Under the pieces are notes generated by a model. That model worked only from the letters and a program-made list of their open reading frames with translations, had not been told where the DNA came from and did not search any database. 64,000 bases of DNA from Verrucomicrobiota bacterium. GTDB lineage: Bacteria; Verrucomicrobiota; Verrucomicrobiia; Verrucomicrobiales; DEV007. The number at the start of each line of letters is the position of its first letter. Position 1 is the first letter of the stretch. The position numbers were made by a program, and so were the translations under genes. The stretch covers positions 58,579 to 122,578 of the forward strand of contig JAHDID010000014.1 in assembly GCA_020630975.1 (NCBI GenBank). The letters run 5' to 3'. Shown here piece by piece: positions 45,957 through 56,100 of the stretch.

Positions 45957-46415
45957 TTATTTTTTCGACATCGCCCGAGCAAATTTTTCAAAGGCTTCGA
46001 GGTCGATAGCGCTTTCATCCATGAGCTGATCCAGTTCTCTGCGCTCTTTCTTGGTAGGTCTACCCGAGCCTGCTTCGCGGGCAGGAGCGCCCATCCGGTT
46101 AGCTTGCCGCACGGCTGTGGCCTGAGCGTAGACTTCCTCCGTGGTGTGATCGATCAGGTAGTCAGGCACTAGCTTCGCGCCGACTCGCTTGGTCAGGATA
46201 GCTTTCACCTCGACATCTTGTACGAGAGAGCCACGGTCCACAGAGACCCGATCGCCCACCCGCACCTGTCGAGCAGGTTTACCTTTTTGGCCGTTCACCT
46301 GGATTCGATTATTTTTGCAGGCGTCGGATGCCAGGGTTCGAGTTTTGTAGAGTCGGGTCGACCATAGCCATTGATCGAGTCGAGCGCTTTCGTTGTCTGG
46401 AGTTTTGTCGGTCAC
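45957..46415 (-). CDS. S4-domain RNA-binding protein (Hsp15 type)
   Basis: The protein has 152 residues. An S4 domain at the N-terminus (ARLDQWLWSTRLYKTRTLASDACKNNRIQVNGQ, then VRVGDRVSV) matches the Hsp15/HslR fold. Hsp15 binds 50S-nascent chain complexes after heat shock. The C-terminal half is charged and helical (SGRPTKKERRELDQLMDESAIDLEAFEKFARAM). It is the third gene of a - strand operon pgeF-ispE-S4, 9 nt after ispE. It ends 5 nt from the convergent receiver gene. Confidence 0.88.
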   Translation of the reverse strand: MTDKTPDNESARLDQWLWSTRLYKTRTLASDACKNNRIQVNGQKGKPARQVRVGDRVSVDRGSLVQDVEVKAILTKRVGAKLVPDYLIDHTTEEVYAQATAVRQANRMGAPAREAGSGRPTKKERRELDQLMDESAIDLEAFEKFARAMSKK

Positions 46416-46424
46416 GAGTATGAT

Positions 46425-47279
46425 TTAGCAGATATGGCCGCAGTAGGTCCATGTATTTTCACCAAAGTGGGCTACGGCATCCCTGGCGATAGCTTGGCCA
46501 CCTTCGTTGTCTTTTTGCACAGCGAGTACAGTAGAGCCGCTACCGGATAGGAGCGCGGCGTGCACCTCGGGGCGAGCGAGTAGCCACTCTTTCATCTCGC
46601 GGAGGACGATGTATTTGGTAAATACGGGATACTCCAGATCATTCTCCATCGTCCCCCAAGGGCAGGTCTGTGGCACGATCGGGTCAAGCTGGTATTCCTT
46701 CGACTTGGCATAGTTTTGGTAAGCCCAGGCTGCCGACACACCAAAGGCCGGCTTCAGCAAAAGGATCGGCAGTCGCTGCGAGTGTTCTATACCCAGAGGT
46801 GTGACGATCTCGCCGCGCCCACTGACATCGCAGGGGCAGTCATAGATAAAAAACGGTACATCCGACCCGATACTGGCAGCTAGTTGTACGAGCGTATCGA
46901 TGGGTAGGTGGAAATTTCCCATCTCATTGATGGCACGCAGGACAGCGGCGGCATCGCTGCTGCCTCCTCCGAGGCCAGCCCCATAGGGAGTGATTTTTTC
47001 CAGATGGATCGAGATACCAAAACGCTGGCCGAGATGCTGCTCCATCGCTCGCACCGCACGGACGACGAGATTGTCCTCGCCTGTGCTGAGTCCAGGGTCG
47101 CTGCAGGTAAAGGCGATGCCTTCAGTGTCTCGCCAACTCAGAGTCAGTTTATCGGCTAGGCTCAGATGCACCATGCGAGTCTCCAGGGCATGAAAGCCAT
47201 CGTCACGGCGCCCGAGGACCTTTAGCCAGAGATTGGTTTTCGCTGGGGCGTTTACCGTTATCGATTGGTTGCTGCTCAT
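46425..47279 (-). CDS. ispE: 4-diphosphocytidyl-2-C-methyl-D-erythritol kinase
   Basis: The protein has 284 residues. GHMP kinase motifs are VNAPAKTNLWLKVLGRRDDGFH at the start, the ATP loop PYGAGLGGGSSDAAAVL and the C-terminal LLSGSGSTVLAV. It phosphorylates CDP-ME in the MEP isoprenoid pathway. It lies 11 nt after pgeF and 9 nt before the S4 gene, in an operon. Confidence 0.96.
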   Translation of the reverse strand: MSSNQSITVNAPAKTNLWLKVLGRRDDGFHALETRMVHLSLADKLTLSWRDTEGIAFTCSDPGLSTGEDNLVVRAVRAMEQHLGQRFGISIHLEKITPYGAGLGGGSSDAAAVLRAINEMGNFHLPIDTLVQLAASIGSDVPFFIYDCPCDVSGRGEIVTPLGIEHSQRLPILLLKPAFGVSAAWAYQNYAKSKEYQLDPIVPQTCPWGTMENDLEYPVFTKYIVLREMKEWLLARPEVHAALLSGSGSTVLAVQKDNEGGQAIARDAVAHFGENTWTYCGHIC

Positions 47280-47290
47280 CGTCTATTCCA

Positions 47291-47959
47291 TTACTTGGAG
47301 AATCCCATGACCGCCATCAGTCGCCCAGTCTGGCCTTTCTCGATGCGGTAGCTGTAATACCGCTCCAGATCGGTGGCAGTCGAGATGCCGCAGTCGTGGT
47401 AGTGCTCAGGCTGGATCCCTGCTGCCAGACAGTCACTCTGGATCTGAGCAGCAAAGTCGATCTCGTAGTGTGGTGGGCGTATGCAGGGCGCTAGCTGGAC
47501 GATGATGTCCTCCACTCGACTACCGAAAGCCTGCTGCATCAGCTGGATAGCGACCACGGCTATTTTTTGCTCCGTGCCTTTTTTGCCAGAGTGGACCAGG
47601 GCGCAGACACGCTGGACAGGATCGACCAGATAGACCGCCCCACAGTCTGCGACATACACACCTAGATACTGATCCCCGCAGCTGGTCGCGATACCATCAG
47701 TCTCTGGATACAAAATGCCCTCGGCACCGCCTGCCCCACAGAGCTGCACATGGGCGCCATGCACCTGCTCACCCAGAGCTAGGCAGTCTCGGCCGATACC
47801 CAGCTCGGCGAAGCAGCGATCGAAGTGTGGCTCGAGCCGGGCTATAGCGGTCTCCCGGTCGGTCTTCACATCGATCTGAGGATCGCGGCAGATAAAGCCA
47901 TGCACCAGACCATCTACGGCATCTAATGCGGGATAAGTTTCAATATAGGATGCTGTCAT
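47291..47959 (-). CDS. pgeF: PgeF/YfiH family peptidoglycan editing factor (multicopper oxidase-like, polyphenol oxidase)
   Basis: The protein has about 222 residues. Family features are LGEQVHGAHV (His), YVADCGAVYLVDP (Cys) and ALVHSGKKGTEQKIA, where most relatives have HAGWRG. The zinc ligands His, Cys and His are all present; the Trp-Arg pair is replaced by Lys-Lys. In E. coli the family cleaves L-Ser mis-incorporated in the peptidoglycan precursor. The start used is the ATG at 47959 rather than the GTG one codon upstream. It is first in the operon with ispE. Confidence 0.87.
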   Translation of the reverse strand: MTASYIETYPALDAVDGLVHGFICRDPQIDVKTDRETAIARLEPHFDRCFAELGIGRDCLALGEQVHGAHVQLCGAGGAEGILYPETDGIATSCGDQYLGVYVADCGAVYLVDPVQRVCALVHSGKKGTEQKIAVVAIQLMQQAFGSRVEDIIVQLAPCIRPPHYEIDFAAQIQSDCLAAGIQPEHYHDCGISTATDLERYYSYRIEKGQTGRLMAVMGFSK

Positions 47960-48117
47960 CACGTGAACCCCAATCTTCGATTAGTTCAGGTTTGTTGAAG
48001 AATTAGCCCGAGTCGCTAGAATAATCAAAGGCGATATGAACGATTGCTATGGAATTGACTCCAATTGTCTAACGGGGTAATAATTGAGCAAATCCCTGAC
48101 ATTCAGTGAGTCATATT

Positions 48118-49563
48118 ATGAAGGTGTTTTGGGGATCGATATTGTTGGTAGTTTTAGGTGTTCAGTTAGGGTTTGCGCAGCAGCAGTTGCGAGTCGGTGA
48201 TCCCGGGGTGCGCTTTGATACTAAGATCGTTCAAGCCAATCTGGCCCAGTACCCACAGATCGAAAAATGGGTGACAGCAGGTGTGCGAGGGGGTATCCCA
48301 CCACTGGAGAGCATCGAGATAAAAGCTACGGTCACAGGTAGCTCAGAGACAGAGATCAATGCTGCGATACGAGAGGTGTCGGGAATGGGCGGCGGTGGAG
48401 TGCTTCTGAAAAATGGTAACTACACGATCAGCTCCAGAGTCGACATGGCGACTGGAGTGTCTCTGATCGGCGAGTCGAGAGACGGCGTGAAGTGCTCGAT
48501 CAAGATGACATCCGGCGGTGCGTTCCTATTCGACGGGGTGGAAAAATGCGGCATCTATCGCATGCACATCGAAGGCAGCTGGGGGCAGCCGAAGTATGAT
48601 TGGAACTACGGTTTCGAACTCAATCGAGAGATGCCGGACAATGAGAATATCTCGATCCGTATCGTGCGTTCGACCGACTGCTGGGTGGATGGGGTGAATA
48701 TCATAAATTCCGCTCAGGATCCGCTGCGTTGTGCAGCCAATCACATCACCATGCGAGATCTAAAGGTCGATGGCGCTCACAATAAAGCAGGCGGTGCTGA
48801 GGGATACTTCTTTATCCAGGGTGGCTACAATCTTATTACCGAGTGTCAGATCACCCGACTGAGGCATATCTCTCTCCAGGGCGATGCGGTGGAGTACAAC
48901 GTGGTATATGGAAATGATTTCCGCCAGGAAGTGAGTTTTCACAGCGGAGATGCGGGGAATAATCTGATCGCCAACAATCGCATCACGCTACCAGAGGACA
49001 TGCCCCCCTTCAAGCGGCCACCCTACGACGAGATGGAAAACAATGGACCTAATTACTTTGCCATCATGGGCCCATGGTCCGATCAGCACACCGTATCGGC
49101 TAATCCGAATTTTCTGATCAATAATCAATGTCAACAAGACAATCACCGCTATGGCTCATCCACTCCATGGTCAAAGCCCGGAGTGGTCTATAAAGGTCCT
49201 TTGAAAATAGGTAAAACTCCAGACGACCACGAAAAGAATTTTCCAGCACTTTCTTCTCGCGAATCCCCACAGGGAGGTCGCCTCTATCCCGTGCTCCTCA
49301 CCATCGAAGAAACACCTGTCGATATGGCCAACCGTCTGATCCAGCAGGGTAAGTCACCAGACTTCATGTCCACTCTGAATTTCCTAAAAGCCAACCCCGC
49401 ATCCGAGTGGGCGACGGATGCCAAATACACTGCCCTCAAGACCCACTGCGAAACCATCGCACAATCTTATCTAGATAAGAAAAAGCAATCTGGCTCGCCA
49501 CTCCAGGGAGCGGCTTTAAATTCCTTTTCAGCCGCTACAGAAGGGCTCGATTTGAATTTCTAA
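48118..49563 (+). CDS. Secreted right-handed beta-helix protein (pectate lyase-like)
   Basis: The signal peptide is MKVFWGSILLVVLGVQLGFAQ. The mature protein begins VRFDTKIVQANLAQYPQIEKWV. It then has a repeated beta-helix pattern: GGGGVLLKNGNYTISSRVDMATGVSLIGES, CGIYRMHIEGSW, NISIRIVRSTDCWVDGVNIINSAQD, HITMRDLKVDGAHNKAGGAEGYFFIQGGYNLITECQITR and NNLIANNRITL. This is the fold of pectate lyases and many polysaccharide-degrading or lectin proteins. I cannot assign a substrate. A GTG at 48106 would add four residues. It is the first gene of the accessory region on the + strand. Confidence 0.8.
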   Translation: MKVFWGSILLVVLGVQLGFAQQQLRVGDPGVRFDTKIVQANLAQYPQIEKWVTAGVRGGIPPLESIEIKATVTGSSETEINAAIREVSGMGGGGVLLKNGNYTISSRVDMATGVSLIGESRDGVKCSIKMTSGGAFLFDGVEKCGIYRMHIEGSWGQPKYDWNYGFELNREMPDNENISIRIVRSTDCWVDGVNIINSAQDPLRCAANHITMRDLKVDGAHNKAGGAEGYFFIQGGYNLITECQITRLRHISLQGDAVEYNVVYGNDFRQEVSFHSGDAGNNLIANNRITLPEDMPPFKRPPYDEMENNGPNYFAIMGPWSDQHTVSANPNFLINNQCQQDNHRYGSSTPWSKPGVVYKGPLKIGKTPDDHEKNFPALSSRESPQGGRLYPVLLTIEETPVDMANRLIQQGKSPDFMSTLNFLKANPASEWATDAKYTALKTHCETIAQSYLDKKKQSGSPLQGAALNSFSAATEGLDLNF

Positions 49564-49774
49564 TATCTGAAAATAAATCAGGCAGTTAAATTTCTACATT
49601 AACCATATTAATATTAATATTTAATATTTTCTCGATCCATTGTGGATTTACGAATGATTTTTACCAAATTTCGTTAAGCAATGTACGCCAAAAGACTCTT
49701 TGATTGTTAAATCCAGCCAGCAAATATTAAATTTTTCAATTGCATTAGATTAACTTACGCATCATGGTCGCGCC

Positions 49775-50110
49775 ATGGTTCTGACCAAACCGATTCCCTT
49801 CATAATTATTTTCACTCTCTTCCTTTTGACTTCTTGTGATCACACCAAGAAGCCAGCAGAAGAAGTTGAGTCTCTCCCTTCAACAACTCTTGTGGTTGAT
49901 GATCAGCAGCAGGTTCTGCATTTTCGTATCGATGGGATGACATGCCCTACCAAATGCGTAGGGAAGGCTCGAAAGGCTTTGTCTTCGATATCTGATGCCA
50001 CGGAGATAGTAGTCGATATGCCGGATATCGGCTCGGTATCAGGGCCGGTGGGGCAAGACCAAATCATCAAAGTTCTGGGTGAGGCTGGATTCGCTGTCAC
50101 CATGTTGTAG
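49775..50110 (+). CDS. Small lipoprotein with heavy-metal-associated (HMA)-like domain
   Basis: The protein has 111 residues. The signal ends in a lipobox, LLTSC, so Cys 21-22 region is the lipid site. The mature part has the HMA core VLHFRIDGMTCPTKCVGKARKALSS, then ATEIVVDMPD and a terminal VLGEAGFAVTML. The metal site reads C-P-T-K-C (CxxxC) in place of the usual CxxC, so one residue is inserted and metal binding may be altered. It opens a compact run: the eight-module protein begins 35 nt downstream. Link to that protein is by position only. Confidence 0.8.
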   Translation: MVLTKPIPFIIIFTLFLLTSCDHTKKPAEEVESLPSTTLVVDDQQQVLHFRIDGMTCPTKCVGKARKALSSISDATEIVVDMPDIGSVSGPVGQDQIIKVLGEAGFAVTML

Positions 50111-50145
50111 CTCCATTGAGCTAGCCAATTCAACTTTTCAATTCA

Positions 50146-53100
50146 ATGTCAGGTAATCACACTTTCTTACACAGACGTTTAAACCTTCTCCTAGGTTTGT
50201 GGATTTGCAGTTTCCTTCTAGCTAGTCTAGGAGCTTCAGAGGAGACTCAAAGTTGGTTGGTGACCACGCCGACTGGTTTCTACACCGATACTAAGACTAG
50301 CGATGGTGTGGCGCTGCGGATTAGCACCGATGCTCCTGGCTTCTCCGAGGAGAGCGATCAGGTGGCTAGTTATCTGACTCGATGTCAAGATGATTGCGAG
50401 GTGAGGGTTGCCATTTCAGAGGTAATTGGTCCGGATCTAGGTTTTGCTGGTGTGCAAGTGCGTTCAGGTGAGGGTTTACAGAAGCCATTTGTGTTTCTAG
50501 GTAGTAATTCCCAGGGTGAAATGGGGATTTTTTATCGTCGAGAGGTAGGTGGAGAGTTGATTGTGAGGAAGTTTAGTGTGGGTCAGATCCCTGCTCAGAT
50601 TTCAATCAAGGTCAAAGGTTCGAGCGCGTACCTCGCATCTAGCTTCGACGGGTTGACTTGGGTTTCCCACGGCCAGATTAATACCGATTTCTCCGGTCAT
50701 TTGTTTGCAGGAGTGTCAATTTTCTCTGGGAATGACGGCGAATTTTCCACGGCTGAGTTTGGATCTATCGTTTGCAGAAAGCCGGGATTGATTCACCAAG
50801 ACATTAGCAGGCAGGATTTTTCAGAACCGGTTGCTTATCAAACACCAGGTGCAGGGCGTTTTCATTTCTTTGCTCAGACACCCGATGGGTTTACAGGGAC
50901 AGTGGATGCCGCTTTGACCCGTTCGTCAGGATCGGTGAAGACGCAGGTTGATGTTTTTGATCTACCCGGGGTTAGTCTTCCCGTTCTTGAAATGGAAACG
51001 GTGTCGCCCGAGTCAGTTTCCGTGGAGTTATCTCTTGATTCACAGGGGCAGTTTGCAGCAGTTCGCGGGCTATTTTATAATCCACCTCGATGGAAGTTGT
51101 CAGAGAATGTACAGCATCGCTTCCAGGGCGATGCTGAGTGGCTCGAGAGTGGTGTGGTATCTGGTGATAGAGAGGGGGCTCTGTCGGATACGGAGATTCT
51201 ATATGATGGCGGAGTTACTTGGGTAGCCGATCGTGGGGCTGGCGATAGCTCAGTGGGCTTGTTCAGTACGGCGTCTAGCACATCTTATAGTGTGCGATTT
51301 TCTCAAGGTGTGTATCATGTTCAGCATTCTGGTTCATCAGGACCAGGGCGTTCATTTGAGTCAGGTGATGTTTTTTCGATCGAGCGTGTAGGTGGTTATA
51401 TAGTGTTTCTTCACAATGGTCGTCACTTGATTACAGTAGAGGCGGCTAGGGAACCGCTATCGCCTTATGTTGGGATGCTTGGCTCATATGCTAAAGTCCG
51501 CTCGGTGAGTGTATTTGGTGCAAGCATTCCAGGGGATCGCGATGGCGACGGTATAGATGATGGGGTTGAGCAGGGTTTGTTTTCCTTACTTGAGGTAAAT
51601 TCAGTGTTCGATGTCAGTAGCAGTGATGTGAAAAATTCTGCTACTGTATCCAGTTCGACTGACAATGAGAAGGCGACCGTTGCGGCATCCTCTCCTGTCG
51701 CTAAAGCTTCGCAATCAGTTGATAATTGGTTGGCGGTGACGTGGGAAAATAGAGTTGGGACTGCAGTTAGCGAGGGGATAGTTGGCTCCAATTTGCAAAG
51801 GTCAGCCTCTAGTCAGGGTTGGGGGTCGAGTGGGGCCGCCAGTTACCGGCGGTTAGTTGGTGAGGGTAAGTTACAAGTTGTTCCGGGGCAAATCGATGCT
51901 TACCGGATGATCGGCTTCTCAGCAGACGATGTTAATGCGGATTATCGAGATATCGAGTACGCTCTATATTTCGCTATCAATGGTAGTCTGAAGATTTACG
52001 AGGGTGGCACATACCGAGGCACCTTTGGGACTTACGCAGCAGATGATATTTTCGAGATTCGCAGGGATTCGCTAGGCGCTATTTCTTACTGGCAGAATGG
52101 TACAAATTTCTACACTTCCACTCGGTCAAGTGCGGGTGAGCAATTGATGGTGGACACATCATTTTACACATCGAATTCGAGGGTCACGGAGGTGAGATGG
52201 ACCGGTTCAGTTGATCTTAGAGATTGGAGGCCTGTAGTGTGGAGCTACCCTCAAGGGGTTTCTTCTTCGGAGGGTAGTACGGGTTCTGCGATTCAGCGCA
52301 CGGCTGGAGGGAATAACTGGGGTTCAAGCGGGGCCGTTAGTCTCTATCGTATGCCTGGGGCGGGTGCGGTACAGTTTCAGCCTGGCGAGGTAAATACTCA
52401 TCGCATGATCGGCCTGGGAGTGGCTAATGCTTCAGAGAGTTATCAGGATATCGAGTACGCTATCTTTTTGGCGACCAGTAGTCGCTTGTATATCTATGAG
52501 GGTGGCGCTTCTAGAGGTGGATTTGGTAGCTACAATGCTGACGATGTGTTTGAGATACGGCGTGCAGCGAATGGGCAGGTCAGCTATTGGCGTAATGGTT
52601 TGCTGTTCTACACGTCGACTCGTTCCAGTGCTGGTGAGACATTGTTGGTGGACGCAAGTCTTTACACGGGTGGCTCTCAGATTACTGAAGTTCGGTGGTG
52701 TGGAGTGGATGATTGGATTCCGGTAGAGTGGCAGCAGGTGATTGGTGCCACGTCTTCTCTAGGCTCCAAAGGGTCCGATTTGCAGCGTTCTGCCAGTGGT
52801 AATAACTGGGGTGGGAGTGGGGCTATTAGTATGAGGGCTATGCCCGGAGCTGGAGAGTTACAGGTGGTTCCAGGTGCCACCAATGCTTACCGTATGATTG
52901 GTCTTGGTGTTTCTAATGATAGTGCTGATTACCGGGATATTGAGTATGCGTTGTACTTCTCTATTAATGGTGGGCTCAAGATTTATGAGAGTGGTGTGTA
53001 TCGTGGTACATTTGGTAGCTACACGGCAACTGATGTGTTCGAAGTTCGGCGAGATGATGCTGGCGAGGTCACTTATTGGAAGAATGATGCGAAATTCTTC

Positions 53101-56100
53101 ACATCGCCACGCCTTAGTTCGGCGGAAAATCTATTTGTCGACACATCATTCTACACGGCTGCTTCCAAGGTGACGGAAGTGCGTTGGCGAGGACAGACTG
53201 CGCTTTTTGAAAACGATGGCGATCTCGATGATGATAACATCCCTGACGAGTTCGAAGAGTCATTGTTTGCGGCTATGGGGGTGACCTCGATCTACGATAT
53301 TAATCCTGGTGACGATTTTGATAATGATGGTGTTAGCAATTATCAGGAGTATTTGGACGGCACCAGCTTAATCGATTCGGCTGATTTCCGTGACTGGGTG
53401 CCTGTCGATTGGCAGAGTATAGTAGGTGCTTCGCCTTCAGCGGGTAGTGTTGGTAGCAATCTTCAGCGTTCTGCATCGGGTAGTAGTTGGGGGGCGAGTG
53501 GAGCAGTTAGTCAGCGCTACCTTCCTGGCGCAGGGTCGCTTCGAGTGATCCCTGCAGAGACCAACACATATCGTATGATAGGTTTGGGAGTATCGAATGA
53601 CAGCGCTGACTACAGAGATATCGAGTATGCCTTGTTTTTCGCGATCAATGGCGGGTTGCGGATCTATGAGAGCGGTTCGTACCGTGGCGCGTTTGGCTCT
53701 TACTCGGCAGACGACGTGTTTGAGGTGCGCAGGGATGACGCTGGTTTGGTCACCTATTGGAAAAATGGTGCTAAATTCTACACTTCGACTCGCTCCAGTG
53801 CTGGCGAGACTCTGATTGTGGACACATCGTTGTATTCAGCCAATTCACAGGTGACAGAGGTGCGTTGGAGCGGCGCGGTGTTGCCCCCAGAGCGAGATTG
53901 GGTTCCAGTGGATTGGGAAGCCCTAGTTGGTTCGGTGTCGTCTACAGGAGTTGATGGTACCAATTTGCAGCGCACAGCTGGAGGTAGTAGCTGGGGGGCA
54001 AGTGGGGCGGTGAGTCAGCGTTACTTGCCTGCAGAGGGTGTGCTTCAGGTTATTCCAGGAGAGACGAGCACCTACCGCATGATCGGATTTGGAGTAGGGA
54101 ATGATAGTGCTGACTACAGAGATATCGAATATGCCCTATTTTTTGCTATTAATGGCAGTCTGAGAATTTATGAAAACGGGACTTATCGCGGAGCATTTGG
54201 CTCCTACACTGCGGGTGATGTTTTTGAGATTCATCGCGACGCTGATGGAGAGGTTTCCTATTGGAAAAACAATGGCAAAATCTACACTTCGACTCGCTCC
54301 AGTGCTGGTGAGCGATTGATTGTCGATACATCGCTTTATACCAGCAGCTCAAAGGTCACAGAAGTTCGTTGGGAGGGGGCGGTTATGCCTGAGATCGATT
54401 GGGTGCCTGTAGAGTGGCAGTCTCTCATCGGGGTCACAGCCTCTTCTGGTTCAGAGGGCACGAATTTGCAGCGATCTGCGGCAGGCAGTGGCTGGGGTGG
54501 GAGCGGTGCTATCAGCAAGCGCTTCATGGCAGGCGAGGGGCGTCTGCAGGTGATTCCAGCCGAGACCAATACTTATCGAATGATTGGTTTGGGAGTATCA
54601 AATGATAGCGCTGACTACAGGGATATCGAGTATGCGTTATACTTCGCGATTAATGGTGTTTTGCGGGTCTACGAGAGCGGTGCTCACCGTGGTGCTTTTG
54701 GTAGTTATTCGTCGGGCGATGTTTTCGAGATTCGCCGCGATAGTGCGGGGCGGGTGACCTATCAAAAAAACGGTGTGATCTTCTACACTTCCGCGCGATC
54801 CAGTGCGGGTGAAAAATTGTTCGTCGACACATCGTTTTATTCGGCGAATAGCAGGGTCAGTGAGGTGCGTTGGGCTGGGGCAGATTATGATTGGTCGCCA
54901 GTCGAGTGGACCGCTGTGTCAGAGTCCGTTGCTACAGCAGGTACGGATGGCAGTAATCTTCAAAGCACTGCCGCCAGTAGTGGTTGGGATATCAGTGGCG
55001 CTATTAGCGCCCGTCACATGCCAGGTGCTGGCGGGCTTCAGGTTATCCCAGGGCAGTCAGATGCCTTTCGCCTCGTTGGTCTGAGTGTTCGGGGTGCTGC
55101 ACCCACACACGAAGGCATAGATTATGGATTGTTCTTCCGCGACGACGCCACTCTTCAGATTTACGAGGGCAATACCCTGAAAGGCTCTTTCGGCACTTAC
55201 ACAGCCGATGATGTGTTTGAGATCTGTCGCACCACAGATGGTCAGCTTTCTTACTGGAAAAACGGCACCAAATTCTACACATCGGATCGCGCTAGTATCG
55301 ATGAGTCGTTGATGGTTGATGCGTCGTTCTACACAGCTGGTTCTCGTCTCACTGAATTGCGCTGGCACGGGTCTGACTATGATTGGACTCCAGTCGCTTG
55401 GCAGGATCTTGTCGGGGCGGTAGCCTCTGATGGAGTAGATGGTACGGATCTCCGGAGAACGGCTGGCGGGAGTAGTTGGGGAGCTAGCGGTGCGATTAGT
55501 CAGCGTATTATGCCCGGCGAGGGTGCTCTGCGAGTGATACCTGGCGCTACCAATACCTATCGCATGATTGGTCTGGGTGTTGACAATTCAAACAACAGTT
55601 ACACTGATATTGAGTACGCGTTGTTTTTCGCCATTAATGGAGCTCTTCGTATTTATGAAAGCGGTTCGTACCGAGGTGCTTTTGGTACTTACAGTAGTAG
55701 CGATGTTTTTGAAATCCGTCGAGATGCAGAAGGTCAAGTCACTTACTGGAGAAATGGGATTTTGTTCTACACTTCGGCTCGATCGAGTGCAGGCGAGGAG
55801 TTGATAGTCGATACTTCTCTTTACACAGCTAGCTCTGCCGTGACAGAGGTGCGTTGGCGTGGTGTTCGATTCCCTGGACCAGTAGACTCAGATGGCGATG
55901 GTCTTACGGACGATCTCGAGGCTCAGTTCGGCACTAACCCGAACAATCCTGATTCTGACGACGATGGTATCGGCGATTTCGTTGAGTACGAAGCATCCTT
56001 GATCGATCCAGGCTTAGACACGGATGGCGACGGTATATCCGATCAAGTCGAGCGACTGCTCGGAACTAATTCAGAGAGTAGTGAGTTTGCTGATGATGAG

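Noticed and set aside
45957-47959. Possible frameshift between pgeF, ispE and the S4 gene because spacing is only 9-11 nt
   Set aside because: Each gene has its own start codon and full-length domain, so this is normal operon packing.
51724-55863. CRISPR-like or VNTR assignment for the repeated DNA
   Set aside because: The repeats are ~490-505 bp and encode protein modules in frame; there are no short spacers.
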